In this document: piece after piece, positions 24,839-32,169 of the stretch | Layout of the letters: the number at the start of each line of letters is the position of its first letter | Position numbering within the stretch: the first letter of the stretch is position 1 | DNA from: Cryobacterium soli | GTDB lineage: Bacteria; Actinomycetota; Actinomycetes; Actinomycetales; Microbacteriaceae | Direction of reading: 5' to 3' | DNA length: 64,000 nt | Assembly: GCF_003611035.1 (NCBI RefSeq) | Contig: NZ_CP030033.1 | Coordinates: 3,844,001 to 3,908,000 of the forward strand | Notes under the pieces: generated by a model | What the model was told of the DNA's origin: nothing | The model's database searches: none | Seen by the model: the letters and a program-made list of their open reading frames with translations, nothing else | Translations under genes and position numbers: made by a program

Positions 24839-25012
24839 TCAGTCGGTTCGGGTGAGGCAGTCGAGAATGATCGACCATTGAGTGGGGCTGACCGCGAACG
24901 CGTTCGGGCGGTTGGGCATCGTGAATAGTTCGAATTCCTCGAACTCGGCGAGCCCTTTGAGAGCGGATCGGGTGACCAACGGCTCAGCGAAGACGTTGCC
25001 ATCCAAGGGCAC
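24839..25012 (-). CDS. Small hypothetical protein (57 aa), possibly a gene remnant
   Basis: A 57-residue frame from GTG 25012, with coherent protein-like sequence (EPLVTRSALKGLAEFEEF, then FAVSPTQWSIILDCLTRTD). No clear ribosome site is visible, and the frame has a stop only a few codons upstream of the GTG, so it may be the end of a decayed longer gene. Not recognised. It is followed at 33 bases by a second 57-residue frame with a good ribosome site. Confidence 0.3.
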   Translation of the reverse strand: MPLDGNVFAEPLVTRSALKGLAEFEEFELFTMPNRPNAFAVSPTQWSIILDCLTRTD

Positions 25013-25090
25013 GAACAGTCAGCGCTCGCGGCTAAGGTTTGTCGAACCGCCTCCGGATGGGCGCCGGACCCGCGAAATGCCGAACTCGCC

Positions 25091-25504
25091 CTAGTCGAGC
25101 ACGGCGTACGCCTCGAGCTCGACGAGCACGTCGGGTTCGAAGAGGAAGTCGATGCCGATCACCGACACCGGCGGCAGCGGCTGCGGCAGGCCCAGCTCGT
25201 CGGCGACGAGGTCGATGCCGGCCATGAAGGCCTCGACCCGACCCGGGGCGGATGCATCGGTGAGGAAGAAACGCAACCGTACGACATCCGCGAAGGTGGC
25301 GCCCGCGCCGGCCAGGCCGAGCGCGGTGTTGCGGAGCACCTGGGCGACCTGCCCGGTGAGGTCGCCCGTGGCGATGCGGGTGGCGTCGCCGTCGCGGGAG
25401 ATCTGCCCGGCGACATGCACGTGGCGGGTGCCCGTGCCGACGGCGACGTGGTGGTACGGCGTCGGCTGGAACATGTTGGCGGGGGAAAAGGTTTCGACGC
25501 TCAT
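25091..25504 (-). CDS. RidA-family (YjgF/YER057c/UK114) protein
   Basis: A 137-residue protein of the Rid superfamily, whose archetype RidA hydrolyses reactive enamine/imine intermediates. Typical stretches are VHVAGQISRDGD, LTGQVAQVLRNTALGLAGAGATFADVVRLRFFLTD and the terminal PDVLVELEAYAVLD. The conserved R in VVRLRFFLTD is present; other Rid subfamilies keep the fold with different chemistry, so the activity is inferred. It is divergent from an HxlR regulator 83 bases away that may control it. A partial second copy lies at 22632-22835. Confidence 0.88.
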   Translation of the reverse strand: MSVETFSPANMFQPTPYHHVAVGTGTRHVHVAGQISRDGDATRIATGDLTGQVAQVLRNTALGLAGAGATFADVVRLRFFLTDASAPGRVEAFMAGIDLVADELGLPQPLPPVSVIGIDFLFEPDVLVELEAYAVLD

Positions 25505-25587
25505 GTGAGGTTGCTTTCGTTGAAGTCGGTTGGTGGTATCCCCTGTCTACCTAGTGCACGAAAGAAACTTCAACGGGACTAGGTGTC

Positions 25588-25965
25588 ATGAATGACACCT
25601 CCCAGGCCGGCTCCGCGCTCCTTCAGGTGGATGCGCCGCACCGCGAACTGCTCGACCAGGTGCTCGACAAGTGGTCGCTGCAGGTGCTCGACGTGCTCTG
25701 CGGCACGAATCTGCGCTTCAATGAGTTGCGCCGTGCGATTCCCGCGATCGGGCAGAAGTCGCTCACCGCGTCGTTGCGCCGGCTCGAGCGCAACGGCATG
25801 ATCGAGCGCGTGGTGCTGCATGCCCGCCCGGTGGCGGTGGAATACCGGATCGCCCCGGTGGGCAACACCCTCAACGGACTCGTCGATGCACTGCTGCGCT
25901 GGACCACCGAGAACATGCCCGAGGTGCGGCGGGCGCGGGAACGGTTCGACGCCGAGGAGCGCTAG
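25588..25965 (+). CDS. HxlR-family winged-helix transcriptional regulator
   Basis: A 125-residue regulator of the HxlR/MarR-like group. The family core is DKWSLQVLDVLCGTNLRFNELRRAIPAIGQKSLTASLRRLERNGMIER, but HxlR proteins usually have a cysteine before this core and none is visible here. It is divergent from the RidA-family gene and probably controls it. The short gap contains TTTCGTTGAAGT and, inverted, ACTTCAACG-like sequence that could be the binding site. A second HxlR protein lies at 43606. Confidence 0.87.
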   Translation: MNDTSQAGSALLQVDAPHRELLDQVLDKWSLQVLDVLCGTNLRFNELRRAIPAIGQKSLTASLRRLERNGMIERVVLHARPVAVEYRIAPVGNTLNGLVDALLRWTTENMPEVRRARERFDAEER

Positions 25966-26001
25966 CTCGCCGGCGGACCCACCGTTGGGAACGCCTGAGA
26001 C

Positions 26002-26814
26002 TCATCCGTTCGACTGCGCCGAGAGATACTCATCCTGTAGCTCCGTGTCCGAGACGTTTCTGCGCCGTGGCGCAGCCACCTTCGCGAGCCAGAGCAGGGC
26101 GGCCGAAACAAAGACAAGGATGACGCCGGAACCGAGAAAGATCACGACCATATTGAATACCAATGCAAACCAGTAGGAGAATCCGGTGAGAGTGGCCGTG
26201 CCCATGATCATGAACGCCGCGTTCAGGGCAATGAGTGCGGCGATGACGAAGATGACGACGTACTGGCTCGATTCGGCCCTGTGCAGCGCCAGGACGTAGG
26301 TCAATCGAACATTGCCAAGGAAGTGGAGTTGCTTTTCTTTCTCCGAGAGCTTCCGTACGGCATCGTAGTAGGGGCGTAAACGCTCTGTTCTTGCGGCTTC
26401 GCTGGCGTACTGCTTCTTTTGCCGTGCTCTCTCACGCGCCGCGGCCCTGTCGTGCTCGTACTGACGTTGGCGAGCCTCCTCTCGTTCACGTTGAGCCTGC
26501 TCTTCCCTGAACCGACTGCGGCCGGCCTCCTCTGCATAGCCTCGCGTGAAGTCGTCACTGTGGTTGCTGGGCGCACTATCACTGCTGCCGCTGCCTGAGG
26601 ATGACTGCCCCGGACGCGATCTTTCCTTGTCATATGAGGCTCGCCTTGCGGGATCACTCAGTGTTTCCCACGCCTGCTCGATCACTATGAAGAGTCCAGA
26701 CGTTCCTCCGGTATCAGGATGAGCCTGCCTCAAGAGACGTTTGTAGGCGGACCGAATCTCTTCAGCTGACGCGCTCTTCTTGACGCCCAGTAGCTCGTAG
26801 TAGTCCGGAGTCAC
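26002..26814 (-). CDS. DnaJ-domain membrane protein
   Basis: A 270-residue protein. Residues 1-60 form a J domain (DYYELLGVKKSASAEEIRSAYKRLL) with an intact HPD triad at 32-34, needed to stimulate Hsp70 ATPase. Residues 75-150 are a highly charged glutamine/glutamate/arginine helix, probably coiled coil. Two long hydrophobic segments follow (about 180-205 and 212-240), so the J domain should be displayed on the cytoplasmic side of the membrane. It is not the canonical DnaJ, lacking the zinc-finger and C-terminal domains. It may recruit DnaK to the membrane. It converges with the HxlR gene. Confidence 0.85.
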   Translation of the reverse strand: MTPDYYELLGVKKSASAEEIRSAYKRLLRQAHPDTGGTSGLFIVIEQAWETLSDPARRASYDKERSRPGQSSSGSGSSDSAPSNHSDDFTRGYAEEAGRSRFREEQAQREREEARQRQYEHDRAAARERARQKKQYASEAARTERLRPYYDAVRKLSEKEKQLHFLGNVRLTYVLALHRAESSQYVVIFVIAALIALNAAFMIMGTATLTGFSYWFALVFNMVVIFLGSGVILVFVSAALLWLAKVAAPRRRNVSDTELQDEYLSAQSNG

Positions 26815-26917
26815 TTTTCACATCCCCAGGCGCAGCGCGCACGATCGTCGTGTCTAGTTGGAGCCAAGTGGTCGTTGTTCAATTTCTCCTAGTCATCCTT
26901 GCGCAGTCGGTGGCAGA

Positions 26918-27043
26918 ATGCCTAGCATGAGCGGACCAAAACTGATCTGGGGCACGGCCTATATTTGTCGCAGTTGCGGCACGTCGATCACGACGCCGTC
27001 CAGCTTCACCAAATGCCCGGTCTGCGGAATCAAGATCAACTAA
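26918..27043 (+). CDS. Small zinc-ribbon protein
   Basis: A 41-residue frame (or 38 from the second ATG at 26927) with two CxxC knuckles, YICRSCGTS and KCPVCGIKI, spaced as in rubredoxin-like zinc ribbons. GTGGCAG upstream is a modest ribosome site. The gene stands alone between the J-domain gene (divergent) and a 68-residue protein. The role is unknown; zinc binding is the only safe inference. Confidence 0.55.
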   Translation: MPSMSGPKLIWGTAYICRSCGTSITTPSSFTKCPVCGIKIN

Positions 27044-27195
27044 CTCGGCACGGGGCAGTCGGCATGTTGTTCACCAAATAGTGGTGCTCGCTGATTTCAG
27101 TTTGTGTGTTTATTTCCGGCGGTGAAATGAACGAAGCTCTGCTGGCTAGCAGTGACTAAGAATGAGATTGCGGCGCAGAGATGTACTCCCGCGAG

Positions 27196-27402
27196 CTAGT
27201 GGTGCACGGCCTTGTCGATCTTCTTCGCGTTCTTCTTGCTCAGCTTGAACAACTTGCTGCGCGCCTTCTTGAGCTTGGGGTCGTGCCAGGCCTGCTGGGC
27301 TCGGATGCGCATCCGTTCGAGCCGGTGTTTGTCGTGCCGGGTGCCGAGTAGGTAGAAGACGGCCGCGATGGCGGCGAGGGCGAGAAGGCGAGGGACGGTC
27401 AT
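27196..27402 (-). CDS. Small basic membrane-anchored protein (paralogue 1)
   Basis: A 68-residue protein with one N-terminal transmembrane helix (RLLALAAIAAVFYLLGTRHD) and a strongly basic cytoplasmic tail ending KKNAKKIDKAVHH. A paralogue of the same length is encoded at 57812-58018; both share an AW-x-DP-x-x-KKAR core and an N/RNAKKI-x-KAVH ending. This conservation at two loci shows it is a real gene family. Function unknown; the basic tail could touch membrane lipids or nucleic acid. Confidence 0.7.
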   Translation of the reverse strand: MTVPRLLALAAIAAVFYLLGTRHDKHRLERMRIRAQQAWHDPKLKKARSKLFKLSKKNAKKIDKAVHH

Positions 27403-27557
27403 AGCGGCCTGCTTTCTGGGGGAGAGAAGGCGGTGAGGCGCGGGGCGCATGGTGCCGGTGGTTGCGCAGCGAGTGTAGCGCCGACGTGCCGGCCGTGATG
27501 CCTGGTCGTGCGTGCGGGCATCCTCGAGCGCAAAGGCTGCCGCGGTCTGCGCGTTAC

Positions 27558-27617
27558 GCGGGCACGGCGCCGCTTCGCCGGCGGCGCGCCACGGGCGGAA
27601 CGGCGCGGCGCCCGCGG
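27558..27617. repeat. GC-rich palindromic repeat, family A, copy 2
   Basis: Left arm GCGGGCACGGCGCCGCTTCG, centre GGCGGCGCGCC, right arm ending GGCGCGGCGCCCGCGG. It belongs to the same dispersed family as the copy at 22473. It lies in a gap (27403-27705) that otherwise shows no supported gene. Confidence 0.6.
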
Positions 27618-27705
27618 ATCGCAGCAGCGGCCGTCCCTCGTGCTCCACACGCCGGCGCACAGACCAGTGCCCCGGAAACAATCCCGGCGCACGGGGCATC
27701 CGTCG

Positions 27706-27810
27706 CTATCGCGCCAGGAACTGGAGAACTGCCGCGTTCCACTGATCGGCGTGGCTCACGGTCACCCCGTGCGGGGCGCCCTCGATCACGACGAGATCCG
27801 ACCCCGCGAT
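27706..27810 (-). pseudogene. C-terminal fragment of an alpha/beta hydrolase
   Basis: About 33 residues, DLVVIEGAPHGVTVSHADQWNAAVLQFLAR and a stop, matching the end of alpha/beta hydrolases of the non-heme chloroperoxidase type, where the H in GAPHG is the catalytic histidine. Nothing of the upstream four-fifths of the gene is present; the frame runs into unrelated sequence. A decayed remnant. Confidence 0.6.
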
Positions 27811-27836
27811 GGACGCGTGGGGGCGGCGGCACGCCC

Positions 27837-28022
27837 GCACCGGATGCGGCGGCCGCGATTCTGCGGCATGTGGCGGACACCGCCGACACCCGGTTGCGTC
27901 TGCTCGTCGGAGACGACGCACCCGCACAGGTCGTCGCAGCCCTGGACAGCCGACGCCGGAACTACGCCCGCGACCCGCGCTTCGTCAGCGCGGCTGAGGC
28001 TGCCGCCGAGCCCACGCACTGA
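27837..28022 (+). pseudogene. C-terminal fragment of a short-chain dehydrogenase
   Basis: About 61 residues, starting APDAAAAILRHVADTADTRL, continuing RLLVGDDAPAQVVAAL and ending near RDPRFVSAAEA. This looks like the C-terminal tail of SDR oxidoreductases, after the Rossmann domain. No N-terminal dinucleotide-binding part is present upstream, where an opposite-strand hydrolase fragment lies. Together they mark a strip of gene debris. Confidence 0.5.
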
Positions 28023-28026
28023 TGGG

Positions 28027-28179
28027 GCATCCGGTCGTCGGGTCGTGCTGTCTGCGGCCCATCCGGATGCCACGCTTCTGCTCTTCGTCGACAATGACCG
28101 GTTGAGCTATCTCGAACTCGCGCCGCACGGTGACGATGCGTTCTCCGAGTTCCCCTTGGCGGCCCAGCTCTCCGCGTGA
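28027..28179 (+). pseudogene. Possible C-terminal gene fragment, family unclear
   Basis: About 50 residues with natural-looking sequence (DATLLLFVDNDRLSYLELAPHGDDAFSEFPLAAQL) and a stop, but no start or ribosome site in frame and no upstream domain. It is probably the end of a deleted gene adjoining the SDR fragment. I do not recognise the family. Confidence 0.3.
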
Positions 28180-28211
28180 CCCTCGGGTGAGGGCTCAGTT
28201 GCGGCGGGCTG

Positions 28212-29210
28212 TCACCCTGACGGAACGGTGACCCGGGTCGCGCCTCTTGTGCGTCGGCGGAGAATGACGATGACGGCTGCGATGATGAGCAGGGCGAGTA
28301 CCGCGATGAGAATCACGGCCCAGCCTGGAAAACCCGCGGTCTCGACCACACTGGTCTCTCCCGACTCCGGGAACGTGATCTTAGCGGTCGTCTCCTTCAC
28401 CAGAACCCCGCTCGTCAGCGTCACCGCGGCATCCCATGGCCCGGCAATCAGCCCGTGGGCGAGCGGGACCGTGACGGTTCCCGTCTTCCCGGGAAGAATC
28501 GTGGTGGCGAGACTGGTGGTGAAGGGACCGGCTGACGTTGTCCCGGGTCCGCCAGTGAGCGAGACCGCCCCGGAGATATCCACGGCACGACCGCCGGTGT
28601 TCTCGACGAGAGCGTGGACCTGCGGTGTGCCGTCGGCTGTTCGGGACGTTGTGAGTTCTTGGATGCTGAAGTCGGCCGGCGGCCCGTTACCTGGGCCGAC
28701 AGAGAGATAGACCCGGATGCCGGTGCGGCTGGCCGTGTTGACATCGCCGGTCGTGGCGGAATTGACCTGCGCCCAAATGGTGGCATATTGCTCGGACTCG
28801 GCGGCGTCTTCGGGGACCGCGATCGTGACGGTCACTTCCGTTGAGTGGTGTGCGGGGAGGGACACGGTCGGCTGGTCGACGCTGATCCAGGTCGTGAGCT
28901 CGGTGGGGTTGCCATCGTCGGGGCTGAACTTGCCGTCGACGATCGTGGAGGCCGCGGCATACACCTGCGCGTCCCGTGAGACGTCATCGAAGTTGGAGAT
29001 CGTGACCCGCCGCTGGATCGTGGTACCGGGCGTGAGGTTATCGACGATATTCGCACGGGCGCGGGAATCATCCTGGCTCTCGACAGGAATATCCAGAAGC
29101 TGGATCCCAACCCCGGCGCCCGCAGTGCCCTCGGGGATGGGGGTGGGGCTCGGCGATGCCGCGGAAAGAAGGGTCACAAGGGCCAGAGCGATGGCCACGG
29201 GTTGGAGCAA
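28212..29210 (-). CDS. DUF916-like cell-surface protein with C-terminal membrane anchor
   Basis: A 332-residue exported protein. The first 25 residues form a signal peptide (LQPVAIALALVTLLSAASPS), followed by two immunoglobulin-like beta domains (GVGIQLLDIPVESQDD to AVPEDAAESEQYATIWAQV, then DFSIQELTTSRTADGTPQV to the anchor) and a transmembrane helix near residues 295-317 with the basic tail RRRTRGATRV. The plan resembles DUF916/WxL-interacting proteins of Gram-positive bacteria, which bind cell wall and partner with WxL-type surface proteins. It follows such a small secreted protein at 29324-29893, 113 bases upstream on the same strand, so they are probably an operon. Confidence 0.7.
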   Translation of the reverse strand: MLQPVAIALALVTLLSAASPSPTPIPEGTAGAGVGIQLLDIPVESQDDSRARANIVDNLTPGTTIQRRVTISNFDDVSRDAQVYAAASTIVDGKFSPDDGNPTELTTWISVDQPTVSLPAHHSTEVTVTIAVPEDAAESEQYATIWAQVNSATTGDVNTASRTGIRVYLSVGPGNGPPADFSIQELTTSRTADGTPQVHALVENTGGRAVDISGAVSLTGGPGTTSAGPFTTSLATTILPGKTGTVTVPLAHGLIAGPWDAAVTLTSGVLVKETTAKITFPESGETSVVETAGFPGWAVILIAVLALLIIAAVIVILRRRTRGATRVTVPSG

Positions 29211-29323
29211 AACGTATTCTCTTCTCAGACGACGATCATCGTCATCGGGTCACACGGGCGGCGGTTGGGCCGCCCGTGCGACCGATTTGGTTGCGCTACG
29301 AAAAAGTCGGTGAAGACTCCGGA

Positions 29324-29893
29324 CTATCCGGCTGTCGTGATCGACTGAGTGAAAGTTCCCGTGTACTCGCCGGCCAGAGCGTTGGCCGGGATCTTGAGCG
29401 TCAAATACGTGGTCCACGCGGCGTCGTTGTTACCGTGCACGTTGTAAGCCGAGTAGATCGTGCCGGTGGCTCCGGTCGACGGGTTGCCCGGCTGAACGGT
29501 GAGGACGCCGTTCGGCACGCCGTCGGTGGTGTTCGGGTTCACAAAGAAATTGTCGATCGGGAGTGCTTCCCCGGTCGTGGTGTTGACGAAGGGTGTGACT
29601 GAATAGGTGACTTCCCAGCCCTCGGTTCCCGCCCTCGTGTCGGTGATGGCCGTGCCCCTCAGGGCAACCTGGGACGACGCCAAGGAATCGGGGTCGTTGG
29701 TCTGAATCGGAGCCACCTCGCCGAAGTCGACCGAGTCCGGCACGGTGATTGACAGGCTGCCGCCCGCAACAGTGACGGTGGCTTCGGTGTCGTCGCTCGG
29801 GCTGATGACGGTGGCGAATGCCGGCGAAGCGAATGCTCCGGCGAGCGCAATTGCGCCCACGGCCGATATTGCGAGGCGAGTTGAATGACGCAT
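29324..29893 (-). CDS. Secreted WxL-like surface protein
   Basis: A 189-residue exported protein. The ATG at 29893 follows GGGGA, and the first 28 residues are a signal peptide (LAISAVGAIALAGAFASPAFA). The mature part is beta-rich with no cysteines: VTVAGGSLSITVPDSVDFG, GTAITDTRAGTEGWEVTYSV, and a closing AGEYTGTFTQSITTAG. The GGxLxItVP opening and YtGtitwtl-like ending are reminiscent of WxL/spore-coat-U-like surface domains. The DUF916-like anchored protein follows on the same strand, as in WxL clusters. The family assignment is moderate. Confidence 0.7.
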   Translation of the reverse strand: MRHSTRLAISAVGAIALAGAFASPAFATVISPSDDTEATVTVAGGSLSITVPDSVDFGEVAPIQTNDPDSLASSQVALRGTAITDTRAGTEGWEVTYSVTPFVNTTTGEALPIDNFFVNPNTTDGVPNGVLTVQPGNPSTGATGTIYSAYNVHGNNDAAWTTYLTLKIPANALAGEYTGTFTQSITTAG

Positions 29894-30029
29894 GGGTTCC
29901 CCTTTGGGTGAGAGCAAATAAGGCCGCGTCGAGACCCGACGCAACAAAAACGAGAACAACGACACTTCATCGAGTTAGGCGCCGAACCTGAGTGTGGCGG
30001 AGCGGCCCAGTCATTCGCAACTTTTTGTA

Positions 30030-30041
30030 CCCCATTTGGGG
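30030..30041. promoter_or_regulatory. Palindrome CCCCATTTGGGG, copy 1
   Basis: CCCCA-TT-TGGGG flanked by TTTTTGTA and AAAATATG, in the divergent gap between the WxL-like gene (start 29893) and the membrane protein at 30120. The same core, extended by one pair, occurs at 41170-41183 before the PutP-type symporter. It could be an operator of a shared regulator. Confidence 0.35.
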
Positions 30042-30119
30042 AAAATATGTCCCCCGAACGGGAAATGGTCCGGTTATGCGGCCTATCGGAGCCTTCCCAG
30101 CCCCGGATACGGTGCAGAC

Positions 30120-30686
30120 GTGCGCGAGACCCCGGATGCGGCAGCGGCGGAAGACCGTCGGCGACGGGACGTGCCCACGGGCGTGGTCATGGTGGGTATG
30201 GCGGCGATCGCCTGGTGGCCGGCGTTCACCCTCGGCGCCTGGGGCGAGATCTTCTTCGACGACATCCTCGCGTTGTGGGCCGCATCCGTCGCCGCCCTGG
30301 TCTTTGTGCTCGTCGAGCGGCGTCCCCTGCGAGGGAGGCTGGGGCGAGGGCTGTTGTTGCTGCTCCCGTCGGTCTGGCTGCTGCTGAGCTTCGTCGCCCA
30401 GGACGCCGTGACCGATCTCGGCATCGCCCTGCTCGACTTGGCGGCGTTTGTGGCCGTGCTCATCGGCATCCCGTTCACGCTGTGGGTGTTGGTGCAGATC
30501 GTGTGGCCCGACTTCGCCGTCGGCACCCCACGCCGCTCGAAGTGGCTCATCGTGGTCGTGGTGCTCGCCGTCGTGATCGCGTCGTACGTGCTGGGCCTGA
30601 ACCAGGCGCGGTTCCTCACCTGCGAGGACTTCTCGATCAGCGGGAACGCTCCGCCGGCTGGTTGCTCCCCGGCGGAGTCCCGGTGA
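30120..30686 (+). CDS. Four-transmembrane protein of unknown function
   Basis: About 188 residues from GTG 30120. The frame stays open back to 29994, but the added residues are not protein-like and overlap the palindrome region, so I prefer the later start. Four hydrophobic segments are visible (VVMVGMAAIAWWPAFTLG, LWAASVAALVFVLV, a double segment from LLLLLPSVWLLL to LIGIPFTLWVLVQI, and VVVVLAVVIASYVLGL), then a short tail with two cysteines (CEDFSISGNAPPAGC). An inner-membrane protein; no family recognised. Confidence 0.55.
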   Translation: MRETPDAAAAEDRRRRDVPTGVVMVGMAAIAWWPAFTLGAWGEIFFDDILALWAASVAALVFVLVERRPLRGRLGRGLLLLLPSVWLLLSFVAQDAVTDLGIALLDLAAFVAVLIGIPFTLWVLVQIVWPDFAVGTPRRSKWLIVVVVLAVVIASYVLGLNQARFLTCEDFSISGNAPPAGCSPAESR

Positions 30687-30835
30687 GCGCCGCCAGCCCG
30701 GGATGTCGTGGGACGCGTGGGCTCTAGGGGTAGCCGGCGGCCACCTAGTATCGAACGTGGCTGGTCGCCCCGGACCCGTGCGGTGAAACGGGGCCAGGTG
30801 GGAACCATTCCGGCCCCGCCAGTGTTGTTGTGGAT

Positions 30836-31870
30836 ATGAAGACCATTGTGTACAGCCAGACCGGTGACCCGTCCGTGCTTCAGCTCGTCGATCGGCCGAA
30901 GGTTGAACCCGGCGCCGGCGAGGTGCGCGTGCGCGTCGTGGTGAGCGGGGTGAACCCCACCGACTGGAAATCCCGCCGCGGCTCCGCCCCGGGCGAGAAG
31001 CTGGCGTTCGACGAGGTGGTGCCCAACCAGGATGGCGCGGGCATCGTGGATGCGGTCGGCGCCGACGTGCAGAATGTCACGGTGGGTGACCGGGTGTGGC
31101 TGGCGCTCGCCGCCTACCAGCGGGCGAGCAGTGGGTCCGCGCAGGAGCTGGCCGTGCTGCCGGCGGAGCGGGTGTTCCCGCTGCCGGACAACGCCAGCTT
31201 CGACCAGGGCGCGAGCATGGGCGTGCCGGCGATCACGGCACACCGCGCGCTGACCGTGGCCGAGGACGGCCCGCGCCGGCTGCACCCCGGGGCGCTGGCC
31301 GGCACGACGGTGCTCGTGGCGGGCGGGGCCGGTGCGGTGGGGCACGCCGCGATTCAGCTGGCCCGGTGGGCCGGGGCATCCGTCATCACGACCGTGAGCT
31401 CGCCGGAGAAGGCGGCGCTCGCCGCGGCCGCTGGGGCGCAGCATGTGCTGACGTACACCGACGAAGACATCGTGGCGCAGATTCGGGCGATCGCCCCGGA
31501 CGGCGTGGACCAGATCGTGGAGGTCGCGCCCGCCCAGAACGCCGAGCTCGACCTGGCCGTCATCCGCAACCGCGGTTCGATCGCGGTCTACGCCAACAAC
31601 GGCGGCGACGAGATGACCCTCGACGTGCGCAAACACTTCAGTCTCAACGTGCGCTACCAGTTCGTGCTGCTCTACACCGTGGGTATCGACGAGATCCGGG
31701 CCGCGGCCGAGGACATCAACGCGGCCCTGGCCGATGGTGCGCTCGCCGTGGGGGAGTCGGCCGGGCTGCCGCTGCATCGCACCGACCTCGAGCACACGGC
31801 GGATGCGCATGCTCTGGTGGAGAGCGGTGTGGTGGGCAAGGTGCTGATCGACGTGTCGTCCGCCCAGTAG
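30836..31870 (+). CDS. NADPH:quinone reductase-like zinc-less MDR oxidoreductase
   Basis: A 344-residue quinone oxidoreductase-type protein. It has the GroES-like N-terminus (VSGVNPTDWKSRRG, PNQDGAGIVDAVGADVQNVTVGDRVW) and a Rossmann fold with VAGGAGAVGHAAIQLARWAGA. Zinc ligands are absent. It should use NADPH to reduce quinones or carbonyls in the cytoplasm. It starts at ATG 30836; a GTG six bases earlier is possible. It is related to, but clearly diverged from, the enzyme at 23618. It stands alone, followed by a run of stem-loops. Confidence 0.9.
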   Translation: MKTIVYSQTGDPSVLQLVDRPKVEPGAGEVRVRVVVSGVNPTDWKSRRGSAPGEKLAFDEVVPNQDGAGIVDAVGADVQNVTVGDRVWLALAAYQRASSGSAQELAVLPAERVFPLPDNASFDQGASMGVPAITAHRALTVAEDGPRRLHPGALAGTTVLVAGGAGAVGHAAIQLARWAGASVITTVSSPEKAALAAAAGAQHVLTYTDEDIVAQIRAIAPDGVDQIVEVAPAQNAELDLAVIRNRGSIAVYANNGGDEMTLDVRKHFSLNVRYQFVLLYTVGIDEIRAAAEDINAALADGALAVGESAGLPLHRTDLEHTADAHALVESGVVGKVLIDVSSAQ

Positions 31871-32169
31871 GGCCACCAACGCCGGCCGTGTGCGCCGTCA
31901 CTGCAGCTCGAGTGGGCGACCGCTACCGCTAGAGCGGGCGCGGTCGCCGCTACGAGGTGCGGTGAGCTGCTGCGGAGAGTCCTGCGCGCCCTCACCGCAC
32001 CTTGTCTGGCTGGATGAGCCACCTATACGGGGCTCATCCAGCCGCCCGGGGTGCAGTGAGTGCGTCCGGGCACGCTGAGCGCATCGGCGACGGCTGTACC
32101 CCGCCAGAACCCGGTCCAAGAATGAGCATTCCTCTTGACTCCCCGAACCTTAACCGGTTTAGTTGAGGC
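31871..32169. other. Intergenic gap with four consecutive stem-loops (31916-32072)
   Basis: No protein gene is visible. Four perfect-armed stem-loops follow one another: GCGACCGC/GCGGTCGC (31916-31923 with 31940-31947, enclosing a smaller CCGCT/AGCGG hairpin), AGGTGCGGTGAG/CTCACCGCACCT (31955-31966 with 31992-32003), GGCTGGATGAGCC/GGCTCATCCAGCC (32009-32021 with 32032-32044), and GCCCGG/CCGGGC (32045-32050 with 32067-32072). They are too far from the upstream stop and have no T tract to be a simple terminator. A structured RNA, or single-stranded DNA hairpins recognised by a recombinase, are possible. The end of the gap carries a TTGACT box and a TTAACCGGTTTA palindrome before the next gene. 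Confidence 0.55.

Noticed and set aside
24205..25002. A 265-codon minus-strand frame across the oxidoreductase end and downstream gap
   Set aside because: Ser/Arg/Thr-rich composition; other frames in the same strand give more natural small proteins.
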